This document shows, one piece after another, positions 20,907 through 31,681 of a stretch of DNA of 64,000 nucleotides. Each line of letters starts with the position of its first letter. Positions within the stretch are counted from its first letter, which is position 1. The notes under the pieces were generated by a model. It worked only from the letters and a program-made list of their open reading frames with translations. It was not told the origin of the DNA and searched no databases. Source of the DNA: Helichrysum umbraculigerum (lineage: Eukaryota; Streptophyta; Magnoliopsida; Asterales; Asteraceae); contig CATIUR010000001.1 of assembly GCA_949592205.1 (NCBI GenBank), positions 15,577,501 through 15,641,500 on the forward strand. Direction: 5' to 3'. The position numbers and the translations under genes were made by a program.

Positions 20907-22063
20907 GACAGAGACTAGCTCTTAATAGGTTCCAAATTAAATAAATTATTTGTTTGATTATTGGTGCAGTGTTTTAATATTTTGTCCTTGTTAATTACAA
21001 TAAAATAGCAATTGGTTGTCAATGTATTCACATGGTTTTTTCAAAATTAAAACAAAACAGCCAATCAACGTGAAGCTTGTGGTCTTCCATTCTAGAGTTG
21101 TTAAGAAGAAATATATTTTATGGCGGTCATTATTTATTCCACAACTTTTTTTCTTCAACAAACCAAACCAACCAATCAGTGAATCATTTATTATTCAACG
21201 CGGTCATAGAATACACCACACATTTGATTATTCCAAGGAACGGTGAGAACATACACCACACAAGTCAATAAAAAGAAATTATGAGATAGCACAAACAGCT
21301 CCATCGTATCTAGAAAAGGTCGGTTAAATAAACCAAACAATTAGCGAATGTCTCTGATTTGAAAATAAAATAAAATACCAATCCCTATAATAATTAGCGA
21401 TTGTCTATCGGTATTAATTAAAATATATTTAACATGTCCATCTGATGCTGAATTCATAGACTAGAGACAACTTAGACAGAAAGATTTGCATTAGAGGGTA
21501 GAGAAAACATGACATAAAACAACTCATACACTTATGTCTGAACACTTCAAGGGATTACAACTTCAGTCGGCCCATGTAATTGTTTGCTTTATACATGTAC
21601 TGGACACCTAAAGAAAACATAAAAGTTGGATCTCACCCATGATTTAGCCGCTGAACCTGCCACTCCCTTGAAGTCTTTATCGTTATGGTAACCATCACAA
21701 CTGCTTCAACTATTCTGGCAACTTGGTTTGAAAATTGTAGATCATATGGTGATAGAGAACTGACATCATGACACACACATCATTTGTGAATCCTGACCCC
21801 GCCAACGCATAACTTTGATCCAAACTTCTTTTGTTACCTCCCAATCCACAGAAATATGTGATGTTCTGTTTCAACCTTTTAATTGAATTATCATAGAGTG
21901 GACACAACAATGAATGTAAATCTACAAACCCTTTGTCAAGATTAGCGAGTATGGAAATTCTTCCATTCCAAACCTGCCCATATAAGAATGTTTACTTATA
22001 TTGGAACCAATGTCTTCCATGGGAGCGGTTCATTAAAGAGAAGTTTCGAGTCCACCAAAACCC
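20907..22063. other. Unrecognised sequence, possible decayed gene remnant
   Basis: A minus-strand 66-codon frame at 21710-21910 and flanking frames look protein-like in composition but are broken by stops, and I do not recognise the family. Nothing else is supported. Confidence 0.3.
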
Positions 22064-22066
22064 TTA

Positions 22067-22404
22067 GACCATCCGTAACGCGGGGACGTGGCGGGCGTTC
22101 TGAAGCTCCACAACGCCAGAACGCCGTAATGGGGCGTTCTGGCTGGTGTTCTGGCCGGCGTACTGGTTCGGAAGACGGGGCGTTTTGGAGCGTTTTGGTG
22201 GGGTCCATGTGTTTTTTTTCCTTTTCTTTACTTGTTTAATTAAAATAAAAAATAAAAAAACATTTTTTAATAGTGGGTGGGTCCAGAATGGGGAAAAAAA
22301 TGACGTTCTGGTGTTATGATTATGAGTGTTATGGTGTTATGTTGATGTGGCGCTGATGTGGCAGCTGAAAAAGTGGCGTTCTGGTGTTACGGTTACGTAT
22401 GGTC
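22067..22404. mobile_element. Harbinger/Tourist-like MITE
   Basis: Inverted ends GACCATCCGTAAC and GTTACGTATGGTC flanked by TTA on both sides (22064-22066 and 22405-22407), the usual PIF/Harbinger target. GGCGTTCTGG-type motifs recur in both halves. 338 bp, no ORF of its own. Confidence 0.75.
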
Positions 22405-22448
22405 TTAGGGAATTAACTGTAAAAGCACCCGAACTCTACAAAGAAGTA

Positions 22449-22455
22449 CCCCCCC

Positions 22456-22497
<42 letters not shown>
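22449..22497. repeat. Poly(C) tract
   Basis: Seven C, one T, then 41 uninterrupted C (22457-22497). It is exceptionally long for an AT-rich plant context. Pro- or Gly-rich ORFs crossing it are artefacts. Such runs are error-prone in sequencing, so the true length is uncertain. Confidence 0.85.
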
Positions 22498-22500
<3 letters not shown>

Positions 22501-22630
22501 CAATGCCAACTACTAAAAAATGTCCTTGAATATCTAGTAGTACTGAGGCATTCATCTCTTCAAGTTCTCTACCACTTCCAATATCTCGCCTCCATGACCA
22601 ATGAGGAGAACCTTCAACCAAAAAAAAGCC

Positions 22631-22925
22631 AATGTTTTGAAAACCGGACCGGACCGGCCGGTCCGACCGGTTGGACCGGATTTTTTGGGGTTTCCGAGCC
22701 GGGGAAAACCGGTTTTGACCATAAGTTGACCAGTCAATGAACCGCCCGGTTCGACCGAGAACCGGGCCGGTTAACTCGGTTTTTGTTTTTTTTTTTTTTT
22801 TTTAATTTTTAAAGAAATGGAGTGACGTGGCCGGTTTTGGGGCAGTTCAATCGGACCGGTCCGACCGGTTGGACCGGATTTTGAGGTCTATCCGGTCCGA
22901 TCCGGTTTTCGGTTTTAAAAACATT
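22631..22925. mobile_element. CCGG-rich MITE
   Basis: Starts AATGTTTTGAAAACCGG and ends TTTTAAAAACATT. The interior repeats CCGGACCGGTCCGACCGGTT in both halves around a poly(T) and can fold extensively. This resembles a family widespread in plants; superfamily not established. Confidence 0.6.
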
Positions 22926-23120
22926 GAAAAAAACGTAATCGTTGATTCAGAGAGGCATTATTGTGGTTTACTTCTAATGCAACCTCGAGTATTTGAGAGT
23001 TGGTGGACATTTTCGAGCCCAATAATCTTACCAAAACGTACTGAGTGGATTCACCATTTCTAATAGATATTTTGAACATAGAATATAATCAATATTTGAT
23101 ATTTTTAGCTCCCATCCAAC

Positions 23121-23655
23121 ATTTCCCCCTAATATCAATTAAGGAACTACTATGAATAGTAGTTCCTTAATTTTCATTTTTCACCATTTAACTTTCGATC
23201 CTTTTTTATTTTCTACCCTTTTACTTTTAATCCTTTTTCATTTCACCCCCTAATGTTTTAATCCTTTTTTATTTTCTATCCTCTAATTTTTGAATTTGTA
23301 CCCATTATCTTTTAGAATATTTTTACTTTTTACCCTTTCACTTTTAACTACTTTTCGTTTTCTTCGTCCCAACTATTAACACACTTTCATTTTCTACCCT
23401 TTAGGTTTTAACATTTTCCATTTTCACCCTTTATATTTTAACTTTAATTTTTTTTCCTTTTTTTTTTAACTAATAGCTTATACATTTTTTTCCCTTTGCT
23501 TACAAAATAATTATAATAATGTTAGATAGTATTTGATTGACTTTTCATGATTATATCACAAGTTCAAGTTTTAATGAGAAATCGGGTGTTCCCCTCCCAT
23601 TTAACATTAAACAAATACTTATATATAATGTTTTAATTCCCCCCTAATATCAATT
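23121..23655. repeat. Pyrimidine-rich repeat between direct repeats CCCCCTAATATCAATTA
   Basis: CCCCCTAATATCAATTA occurs at about 23125 and 23639, bracketing some 500 bp. The left side begins with the palindrome AAGGAACTACTAT with its complement (23141-23169). The body is degenerate ~30-bp repeats of the type TTTTCACCCTTTAACTTTT. Confidence 0.5.
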
Positions 23656-24488
23656 AATTTCTATCATTCTTACAGATCGAGTAGTATGGGTTAGGAACTA
23701 ATTTTGTTATTTTGAAAAAAGAAATTAACAATTTGCGTTATCTTATATTTGCAAGTTCATTGTTATTGTTGCAAAGTAAAAAAGAAAATATTATTTTAGT
23801 TTTTTGACGGACTACAATACAATCGCATTTTAGCGAAAAAAAGAAAAAAGACATTTCAAAAGTTTAGAAATGAATACACTGTTTAGAAAAAAAATCATTT
23901 TAGAAGTTAAAAGTAACCAAGATTATATGATCATTTTAGTTTTATAATAAATCTATGTATAAAATATGTATTATATATATTATTTATTAAAGTATGGTCT
24001 TACGATCTCGATTTTATTTTATGATCTTGATCTTGTAAAGATAAAAATGATCTTGAGTAACATTTTGATCTTGGCAACTTTGGTTAAAACACTATGTATA
24101 TCTATTGATCGTGTAATTAAAATCTCTTCGGTTTTGGGAGATGTACATAAAGTAAATTAAGTTAATAAATGCAACCTATATATTTTTTTCCCTTTTTTCC
24201 TTACATGAATGTAAATGTCGCAAAGTGCAATTATATTATGAATATACAAAATTATATTTATTAAAGAAAATTAAAGTCTATATTATGAATACATGATTTT
24301 CACTCGGGGAGTCGGGTTGGAATCTAATTTGAACTATAAATTATAATGCCTCAAGACTTACGAATTACACACATTTTATAAGATGTGAACTCACATTTAG
24401 TTTATATAAAAAAGGGTAGAAATCAAATATAGCCACTTATCTAGAATTGAAAATTTCATATCAAAGTTTTTAAAAAAACATTTTTACA
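23656..24488. other. AT-rich sequence, probable Helitron body
   Basis: No supported ORF. Its right border is the Helitron-like terminus at 24489-24520. Confidence 0.35.
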
Positions 24489-24520
24489 TCCCGTCGCAAC
24501 GCGAGGGCATGAAATTCTAG
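24489..24520 (+). mobile_element. Helitron 3' terminus
   Basis: CCCGTCGC-AAC-GCGAGGG forms a GC-rich hairpin with one bulge, followed 10 nt later by CTAG and then T. This is the classic plant Helitron 3' end. The start of the element was not identified. Confidence 0.7.
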
Positions 24521-24778
24521 TTACAATCAAATATTAAACTCCCAACTCACTAACTTTGTTAGAGCAACTTGTAAAATTAATCAAGGTTGGTCCATGTAAT
24601 GAAACAATTATACTTTTCTAAGGAGAGTTTTCTTCAAATAAGAATCTCCATGTAGATTTTCAATAGTTAGACCACCAAATTTAGAAGAGGAGATAACTTC
24701 ATTCCAAGCAATCCAAGAATATTTTCAATCTTGGTTATTCTCATACTGTGACAACTGGTACTTAAGCGTATTAATTAC

Positions 24779-26338
24779 TGATAAACGCTCAAAAGTACTA
24801 TATTTTAGTAGTATTTTACCCCTAATCTTGAATGTTTTTATTGCATTTTGTTTAGAATAGATATTGATTTCGTTCATATTTGCAAATAGATGTGGAAATG
24901 GAGCGTTTATGAAAAAGGAACGGAAAATAGTCAATAATCGAGCTAAATGATGCATATTTGAAGAATAATGAGAGCCGAAGTCGAAGAAAAGAATGAAATA
25001 AGAAAAGTCAAGAAATCGGCTGGAAAAAGCATCCATACGCCGTATGGAATCCATACGCCGTATGGATTGCAGCAGTGGAGGCCCAGGTTACGCGAGTCTG
25101 GGCTGGGCTTGAAATCAATCCATACGCCGTATGGAAATCCATACGCCGTATGGATCAAAAATCACAGAAGTATAAAAACGCGTAAAAACCTTTTTTCGAC
25201 AGTTTTGAAAGGGTTTTCGTTTTCTTTCGGTTTCAGACGTATTTTAGGGTTTTAATTTCGTATTTTAGGGTTAGTTTGGGGTACGGAAGCTAAGGAACGA
25301 GGATAATTCGCTCTAATCTTTCGTAGTTCATCGTTAATCGATTCGGTATATTTCGTTTCTTTATTTTCATTGAAGAATTTGATATAATGAATCTGAATAT
25401 TTCTGTTTTGATGATGAATTGAATATCCAAAGTGATTGTGTAGTTTATTTAACTTAGATTATGATTATGGAACGATTGTTATTGCGTATTGAATAAGTTA
25501 TTTGATTGAAAACGATTATATTGCTCGTGGACACTTGTTTATTGGTAACTAGTTATTATTGTTACTTCACGTGGTTAATAATGTTGTTGAGATTGAGTTC
25601 CTTTAATGTTATTAACTATTGATGGTCATAATTTTAGGGTTTTGATTTATCACTAAATACGTTGAGTCTGATAGGTCGAGTATATAATAATAATTTACTT
25701 TAAAATGAGCAAGACAATAAGTTAATTATTGGGTATTGTTGAGTCATACCAATAGAGTTAATTATAAGGCGTTGTGAATGTTTAATGCATAATTTAGGGA
25801 AAGGCACACAATTGACTGATCATCTTGTGACATTGGAACCAGTGTTTCATGTTGGACCCTAGATTATAGGAATTAGTTGGACCCGAAACGTTGGCTAGTT
25901 CATATTCGACTTAGTATTCATTGAAGAATTTGGTATTAAGTTGATCTAAAGGAATCACAATTAGATAATCAATACGTAATCAATCGGGAAATATGAATCT
26001 AAGTGACATTAACTATACAATTACTTGTTCCTTCCAATTAGGATTTATTATTATATTTATTGGTAATTTTAAATTAAGTTTTATTAAAGTTTGTTTATTT
26101 TAATCAATTGTTTTCTAAAATGTTCGCACGGAACTAAAACGCACCCCATATTTACTGCTTTCTAGTTAATTGTTAATTTTCTATTATTAAATATTCCACC
26201 TTTTCCCTGTGTTCGAACTTGACTTACCAATCTATATTTACAAATGATCGGGTATTCTTGTCTGGTTGCTTGAAAGTATTTATTAGGTATTTCTATTTAT
26301 AAATTGTAAAACAAGACGCGCTTTCATTAGCGACATCA
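24779..26338 (+). repeat. 5' LTR of element B
   Basis: 1560 bp, direct repeat of 32160-33715. Contains four CCATACGCCGTATGG palindromes upstream of a TATA box. Confidence 0.95.
25033..25178 (+). promoter_or_regulatory. LTR promoter of B: four CCATACGCCGTATGG palindromes and a TATA box
   Basis: CCATACGCCGTATGG occurs at 25033-25047, 25051-25065, 25120-25134 and 25139-25153, as two close pairs, then TATAAAAA at 25171. Each is a 15-bp palindrome with one central base. The 3' LTR repeats this (32414-32529, TATA 32547). Element C has a related pair just upstream of its TATA box. Confidence 0.65.
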
Positions 26339-26344
26339 AGTTTT

Positions 26345-26361
26345 TGGCGTCGCTGCCGGGG
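26345..26361 (+). other. Primer-binding site, Asp tRNA (element B)
   Basis: TGGCGTCGCTGCCGGGG lies 6 nt after the LTR and matches the 3' end of plant tRNA-Asp at about 15 of 17 positions. Asp priming is typical of Tat/Athila-type Gypsy elements. Confidence 0.85.
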
Positions 26362-26548
26362 AAAGCGGTTGTGTTTATTTGAATAGAAATTAATAATTTT
26401 TAATTCTTTCTTTTTAACAGTTACTTTTGTTAATTAATTTCAGTAAAGTTGTTTTAATAAGTTTAATTAAGTTTGTAATTTGTTTTCATTAATTCACTGG
26501 TTGAAACTAATTATCTTTTAATTGGTTAAACTTTTGGGGTTTTAGTTT

Positions 26549-26580
26549 CAACCGGCGGATGGAAATCCGTCCGCCGGTTG
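26549..26580 (+). promoter_or_regulatory. Stable leader hairpin in B
   Basis: CAACCGGCGGA pairs with TCCGCCGGTTG, extended by a G-T pair and GG/CC around an AAAT loop: about 14 bp, GC-rich, in an AT-rich leader 120 nt before ORF1. It could affect translation or packaging; role inferred. Confidence 0.6.
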
Positions 26581-26700
26581 GAGTTACATTTATTTAAAAT
26601 TGTACATGTTATTTAATTTTTGTTTATTTTGTGTGAACTAACTTGTTTTTCGTTAGTGGTGTTTTGTATTTTCAGATTTATTTTTATTTAGGTTTGTCCA

Positions 26701-27912
26701 ATGGCGAGGAGTTTTGAAAGTGATGCTAATGATAATAACATGGTTAAGAGGGATCAGTCTGTTACTTCGGATGCTAGTTCCGTCGAGAGGGTGCCTCCTT
26801 ATACCCAATTAGGGTGTATTCCCGTTCCTATTACTTCATCTTGTCAGGGGTTGCTATCAGCACTTGAGGAGTTTAGAGGGGATATACCTTTCAGTTCTGA
26901 GATTATTAGCAGGTCCACTGTGGATTTTACTGATAGTCAGCGAGTTTTGGTAAATGATGTGTTAGAGGCAGCTGTGATTGAGAGTCAGTATGTGATTGAT
27001 AGGCAATTCTATATTGCCCTTACTACTTTTGGGGAATCTCTAGAAACTAGGATTAAAGAGGAAGAGAAATTCTACACAGCTCAGAAGAAAAGATATACGG
27101 AGATATATGAGATTTTGAGGCATTCTGCATTTCCTTATTCGGCAAATCAGACCGCGTGTCTTGGCCGTATGCTTAGGGCTCTGTATGAGGCTACTGGTCA
27201 TCCAAAGGCAGAAGCAGACAAGGAATTTAGGATTGGTTTGAGAGAGTTGGTTAGATTGCTACATTCAGATGATCATTTGACGGATATTACACCTCATCGG
27301 TTCATTGTTACGAGTACTATTCATTACTATCTTCATGGAATGGTGACAAAAATGGATCGCTTTGCTAAGGAAGAGGAAGAAAGGCCACACCCGGAATTCA
27401 TTCATCCTCATTGTGATATTGATTTGGCTACTTATGTGGTACTGAACTTGGATGTTTTAGTTGATAACAATAAGGTTCTAACTATGAGGGAGCATTTCCA
27501 CTATGGGATGGTGGAAATATACACTAAATTAGTTGAAATCTTCAAGGATTCGGGATTAGAACTAACTTGTGTTCAGAATGAGGTAATTACAAGGATTGAA
27601 ACTAGAATAAGAAGTTTAAGGAAAGAACCGTTTCTGAGTAAGCATGCTGGGATAGTGGCAGATTGTTTGGAGTTTATGAGTGAGTTTGAGAAGAATCATC
27701 CCGATCGTGAGTACAAGCTGGTAGGTGATAAGTTAGTATTGGAACCGGAGGGAGTAATTAATAAGGTGATAAAAGGAATCAGCTGGGATTTGGTTTATCT
27801 TCAACATGTTACCAATGGACATTTAGAAAGTTTTGCAACTTTTGGTAATGGGGTTGAAAATGTAGTCACTGAAATGATGAAGAGCTTCTTTGTCCTCTAT
27901 CCATTGAACTAA
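26701..27912 (+). CDS. B ORF1: intact protein of unrecognised family
   Basis: A 403-codon ORF starting ATGGCG and ending at a TAA before a noncoding stretch. It occupies the position where gag normally lies, first after the primer site. I see no zinc knuckle, protease, RT or integrase motif and no signal peptide or membrane segment. The composition is mixed and charged, suggesting a helical soluble protein (for example DRQFYIALTTFGESLETRIK and the Glu/Lys-rich stretch after it). The frame is undamaged, consistent with the young LTRs, though youth alone could explain that. It may be a divergent capsid-like protein or an acquired one; I do not recognise it. Both possibilities are inference. Confidence 0.7.
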   Translation: MARSFESDANDNNMVKRDQSVTSDASSVERVPPYTQLGCIPVPITSSCQGLLSALEEFRGDIPFSSEIISRSTVDFTDSQRVLVNDVLEAAVIESQYVIDRQFYIALTTFGESLETRIKEEEKFYTAQKKRYTEIYEILRHSAFPYSANQTACLGRMLRALYEATGHPKAEADKEFRIGLRELVRLLHSDDHLTDITPHRFIVTSTIHYYLHGMVTKMDRFAKEEEERPHPEFIHPHCDIDLATYVVLNLDVLVDNNKVLTMREHFHYGMVEIYTKLVEIFKDSGLELTCVQNEVITRIETRIRSLRKEPFLSKHAGIVADCLEFMSEFEKNHPDREYKLVGDKLVLEPEGVINKVIKGISWDLVYLQHVTNGHLESFATFGNGVENVVTEMMKSFFVLYPLN

Positions 27913-29245
27913 TTTCATGATTTCATTCCCTTTTATATTCCTTATGCTATTGGATTATTTTTTAACATTTTGGTTTGTTTTGGATTATGTTAGACTTTTG
28001 TTTGTTTGAATTTTTGTTTTTGAACGTGTGGTTTGAATATTAGTATTATTTTGAATATTTTTCTTTTCTAAGTTTGTTAATTTTTGTTATTTATTTTATA
28101 GTGTGGAATTGTGAAGATTTTGAAGTCGTGATTATCATCCAGGTTTGAGATTTAATTATATAAAGTTAGTGGTGAATTTGGGTTAAAATTTGGGTTGAAA
28201 ATCGTTTATTGAAAAATTCAGATTTTTCAATCCATACGCCGTATGGAATCCATACGCCGTATGGATTGATTGGGCCGCTGGACTGGGCCGTTGACTGGGT
28301 TTAATGAGTTGACTTGGGCCTATTTAATCCATACGCCGTATGGAATCCATACGCCGTATGGATCAAAAATGCAGAAAACCGCCAGCAGCCTCCTTCTTTC
28401 TCATTTTTCATCCAAAAACCTTTTTCTAAAAAAACCACCTACGGTTTTCACTTCCACAACCCCCAAACGGAAATTCCGGCAACGCATTCATCGCCATTTT
28501 TGCATATTCGTGTTACACGCACTTTCCTTTTCAAGGTATAACTTCCCGTTTTCATTTTCGTTGTTTAATTCGCTCGTTTGGAAGTTAGGGTTTATGATAG
28601 AATTTTGGGTATTTTGGATACGCGTATGATTATTGGCATGTTTTGATTGAGTTATGTTCTAATTGCTATATGCATTGCAATGTCATATTCGTTTTTCAAT
28701 TGTATTGCATATTTGAGATTATTTGGATTATTCGTTAGTGATGAGTAATTGAGAATATGAGTTGTGCTCAATTATGCTATGTTTTAATTCAGTGCTTATT
28801 AATTTTCTGACCACGTGATGATTAATGCAAATATTTGTTTGGTACACACGTGTTTGTGATTACGGTCATGTGATAAATTGTTATATTGATTAATTGTGTT
28901 ACAATAATTCATTTTGAGTTGTATGAATGTTTGCTAGTTGCTAATACTCGAGTTTAGTGATTGTGCAATTTCGTATATTCAGAATGGTACCAAGTTATTA
29001 TAATACATTTGATTATGCAATTGTCAGGAATATTTATTTAAGTATATACATGTATGCATATTGAGTAGTTTTGTTTAAATTGCAATTCAGGTTAATGAAA
29101 TTGATTGTTGCGGTAGTTTTAGGCTAAACCTTTATGGTGGATTATTAAATTTTAAGCCGAAATGCTGCCAAAATTTTTAGTGATTTTTTTTTGCTATTAA
29201 CTGTTTATTTAGTATTATTAACAATTGTTTTGTTTAGCAGTTATC
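27913..29245 (+). other. Spacer of B with LTR-like palindromes between the two ORFs
   Basis: Four CCATACGCCGTATGG palindromes, in two pairs (28232-28264 and 28329-28361), repeat the LTR promoter arrangement. The last pair is followed by GATCAAAAAT as in the LTR, but no TATA box. The downstream sequence resembles a leader. This may be an internal promoter or a recombined LTR piece serving ORF2. Confidence 0.55.
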
Positions 29246-30655
29246 ATGTCTAGCAGGAGAGCACGAGGAGGTGAGACTTTGGGAAACCCATTGATTAGAT
29301 CACATAGATACCTCATATTTCATGGGTCATATACTGAGACTGCTAGGATGCAGTTTGGAGATCGTCTGGCTTCCAATATTGGCCAGTCTATTGAGGTGTT
29401 TGATGATGTTAACTGGAATGTTTTGGAGCATGTGATTGCTAGAGAAGGGTTTACTAATGGTGCTGAAGCCATTAGGAATTTACTGGCTATTCCATACGTA
29501 TTAGAGGATGGAAACATTGGATTTGTTTCCTATGCTTGGTCCCGGTTATTCAGTATCAGGGAGGATATCTACAGAGAGTTGGTTGTAGAGTTTTACAACA
29601 CTTTTAGGTTTGATGCCAGGTCGACCCAATGGAATGAGTATTCCATTTTCTTCCAGCTAGGGGGACAGCCCAGACAGATGACCTTGGTTCAGTTTGCTTT
29701 GGGTTTGGGGCTTTATAAGCCCAATGAGCTGGATAACCCTCACTTTCTAGACCACATTTCTGCAGGTGCTGTGAAGAAGCTCACTGATTTGGAGATTGAG
29801 CAGGAGTGGCAGTTTATTGCCCAGGGTGCTTATGGTAGTTCGACGCCTTCTTACACGCGTATTCGAGATCCTCGTCATCGACTCATTCACAGATTGTTGA
29901 CTTACACCATTGTGGGTCGCAAGGAGGGGCCTGAGAAAGTTTCGAGGCCTGACTTGTTTTATTTGAGCTCGATTATCAGGAAGAGGTTAGTGAATGTACC
30001 TTGGAGGTTGGCTAAGTGGATGTCGAAAAGAGCTACTGGTACTAGAGATGGTAGTAGTTTGTGTGGAGGTCACTTTGTTACTCGATTGGCGAGATATCTT
30101 TGTTTGGCTACTCAGGATGAGATGGGCTCATGCACGATTGTTCAGCCTAGTATGGGTTGGCTGACTGCACGACGGTTGGAGGCGTTCGCTCTCATTGAGC
30201 CATGTACCACGTATGGAGGTCCTGCAGAGATGTATTACTGGGTTCCGATTACTCCGGTGGGACAGACTTTGCAGTCGAGGCAGGCTAGAGCCAGAGGAGA
30301 TACGAGTGGCAGTGATAGAGGTCGAGGTACGGCACGAGGCCGTAACAGAGGGTATGCTACAGAGTTTGATCAGTTGTCTCAGCAAATGCATCAGATGCAG
30401 TTACAGCAGACTCAGAGGTTTGATCAGATAGATCTGATGCAGAGACAGCATTTCCATCAGACCAGTGCACACTTGGACTACCAGGATGGCTTGTTTGAGC
30501 AGTTGTTTGGTCAGTTTCCTTCTGGACCCACATATCAGCCATTCCAGTACCAGATGCCACCAGAGTTCATACCACGACCACCACCACCATCGCAGTCAGA
30601 GTATGGAGCGCCTTCTCATCAGTACCGGTATCGCCAGGATGACGACAGTGATTAG
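29246..30655 (+). CDS. B ORF2: Athila ORF1-like protein
   Basis: A 469-codon ORF. The frame is open from 29225, but the first ATG is at 29246 (MSSRRARGG), which I take as the start. The middle part (about residues 40-330: VVEFYNTFRF, FFQLGGQPRQMTLVQFALGL, YKPNELDNPHF) resembles the plant retrotransposon ORF1 family first described in Athila. A Gly/Arg patch and a Gln/His-rich region follow (MHQMQLQQTQRFDQ), then a Pro-rich acidic tail. The family's biochemical role is not settled; nucleic-acid binding or particle function is plausible. Intact frame. Its separate position behind LTR-like palindromes suggests its own transcript. Confidence 0.75.
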   Translation: MSSRRARGGETLGNPLIRSHRYLIFHGSYTETARMQFGDRLASNIGQSIEVFDDVNWNVLEHVIAREGFTNGAEAIRNLLAIPYVLEDGNIGFVSYAWSRLFSIREDIYRELVVEFYNTFRFDARSTQWNEYSIFFQLGGQPRQMTLVQFALGLGLYKPNELDNPHFLDHISAGAVKKLTDLEIEQEWQFIAQGAYGSSTPSYTRIRDPRHRLIHRLLTYTIVGRKEGPEKVSRPDLFYLSSIIRKRLVNVPWRLAKWMSKRATGTRDGSSLCGGHFVTRLARYLCLATQDEMGSCTIVQPSMGWLTARRLEAFALIEPCTTYGGPAEMYYWVPITPVGQTLQSRQARARGDTSGSDRGRGTARGRNRGYATEFDQLSQQMHQMQLQQTQRFDQIDLMQRQHFHQTSAHLDYQDGLFEQLFGQFPSGPTYQPFQYQMPPEFIPRPPPPSQSEYGAPSHQYRYRQDDDSD

Positions 30656-31025
30656 GATGATGTTCATCCTATTTGGTTTATGATTCCAGACACTATTATT
30701 ATTATTGTTTTATTATTATTATTATGACTGTTTTTATTTTGTAGGTTTTATTAATTATGTTGGATTGATAGTTTTAGGTTTGGTTGTTTTTAATTCGGTT
30801 GTTTTTATTTGGTATTGTTTAATTATGTTTGTTGATTGTTCCCTCAGAATTGTGTTGTGAGTACGTGTCATGCTGGCAGTAAGTTCAGCGCAACGAATAA
30901 TTGAATCGAGAGGATGTGGGAAATTCGTATCATCCTTGTCATTAAACTGCACACTATTCCAGGGGAGTTTTTCTGTTCTAAGTTCTTTTCTCTTTTTCCC
31001 GTTTTCTTTTAAGAGTGTCATTATT

Positions 31026-31066
31026 TGTACAATGAGGGCATTGTACATCTTTAAGTGGGGGATGGG
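31026..31066 (+). promoter_or_regulatory. Conserved hairpin plus internal polypurine-like box in B
   Basis: TGTACAATG-AGGG-CATTGTACA (31026-31047) is a perfect 9-bp stem, followed by TTAAGTGGGGGATGGG. C has TATACAATG-AGGA-CATTGTATA at the same place (49299-49320, minus), a compensatory change. F has GAACATT/AATGTTC (59711-59730, minus). All are preceded by GGGGAGTT and followed by TAAGTG and a G-run. Confidence 0.7.
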
Positions 31067-31493
31067 AGAGAAAAGAAGTGAAATTTCCACATTATTATTC
31101 TGTTAATAAGTAAATGATTTTGTAATTTGGTTAATAGTTATCTTATTAAGGTGAGTAACTAGGAGGTTATGAGTTGCCCATTCTTCAACCAAATTTTTGC
31201 ATTTAAATTTCTTGTTTTCTAGGGATAATTATTTTGTAACTTTGTAGGTTAAATTTAAAATTTTCTACACTTTTAATTAAAAACTTAAGCTATTAAAGAT
31301 ATTATTTAGCTTCATTATATGATGTATTGATAGGCGATTTATATGAGAATGTTTGAGTTGTTAAGAAATGATAATTAAGGAGTAAATATTTCTTTTAGAT
31401 GAATTTTAGCTATGTATGACGTTGTCTTAATTTTCATATTAGTAATGTGTGATATGCCATATTTTTGGGAATTTAATTAATAATCATTTGGGG

Positions 31494-31554
31494 ATATACT
31501 GGGTGTTGTTTCCTTTGTTGTACGAAAGTACAGACCTGGTCTCCGTCAGTATAT
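31494..31554 (+). ncRNA. Structured RNA hairpin T1 of B
   Basis: Outer stem ATATACTG (31494-31501) with CAGTATAT (31547-31554). Inner TGTAC-GAAA-GTACA (31519-31532), a GNRA-type loop. Conserved TTCCTTTGT and GACCTGGTCTC on the two sides. Preceded by TTTGGGG. Confidence 0.8.
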
Positions 31555-31603
31555 TTAATGAAAAAAAGCAAAAGAGTTTAAAAACTCATAATTTTAAAAT
31601 GTG

Positions 31604-31659
31604 GTCAAATTAAGTCGCTTTGTTGTACTGAGGTACAGACCTGTCACCAATGGTTTGAC
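31604..31659 (+). ncRNA. Structured RNA hairpin T2 of B
   Basis: Outer stem GTCAAA (31604-31609) with TTTGAC (31654-31659). Inner TGTAC-TGAG-GTACA (31624-31637). Internal loop GTCGCTTTGT facing GACCTGTCACC. Confidence 0.8.
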
Positions 31660-31681
31660 TAAAAACATTATTGCTAAACCA

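Noticed and set aside
21710..21990. Possible minus-strand host-gene fragment
   Set aside because: Protein-like composition, but stops break every frame and I recognise no family.
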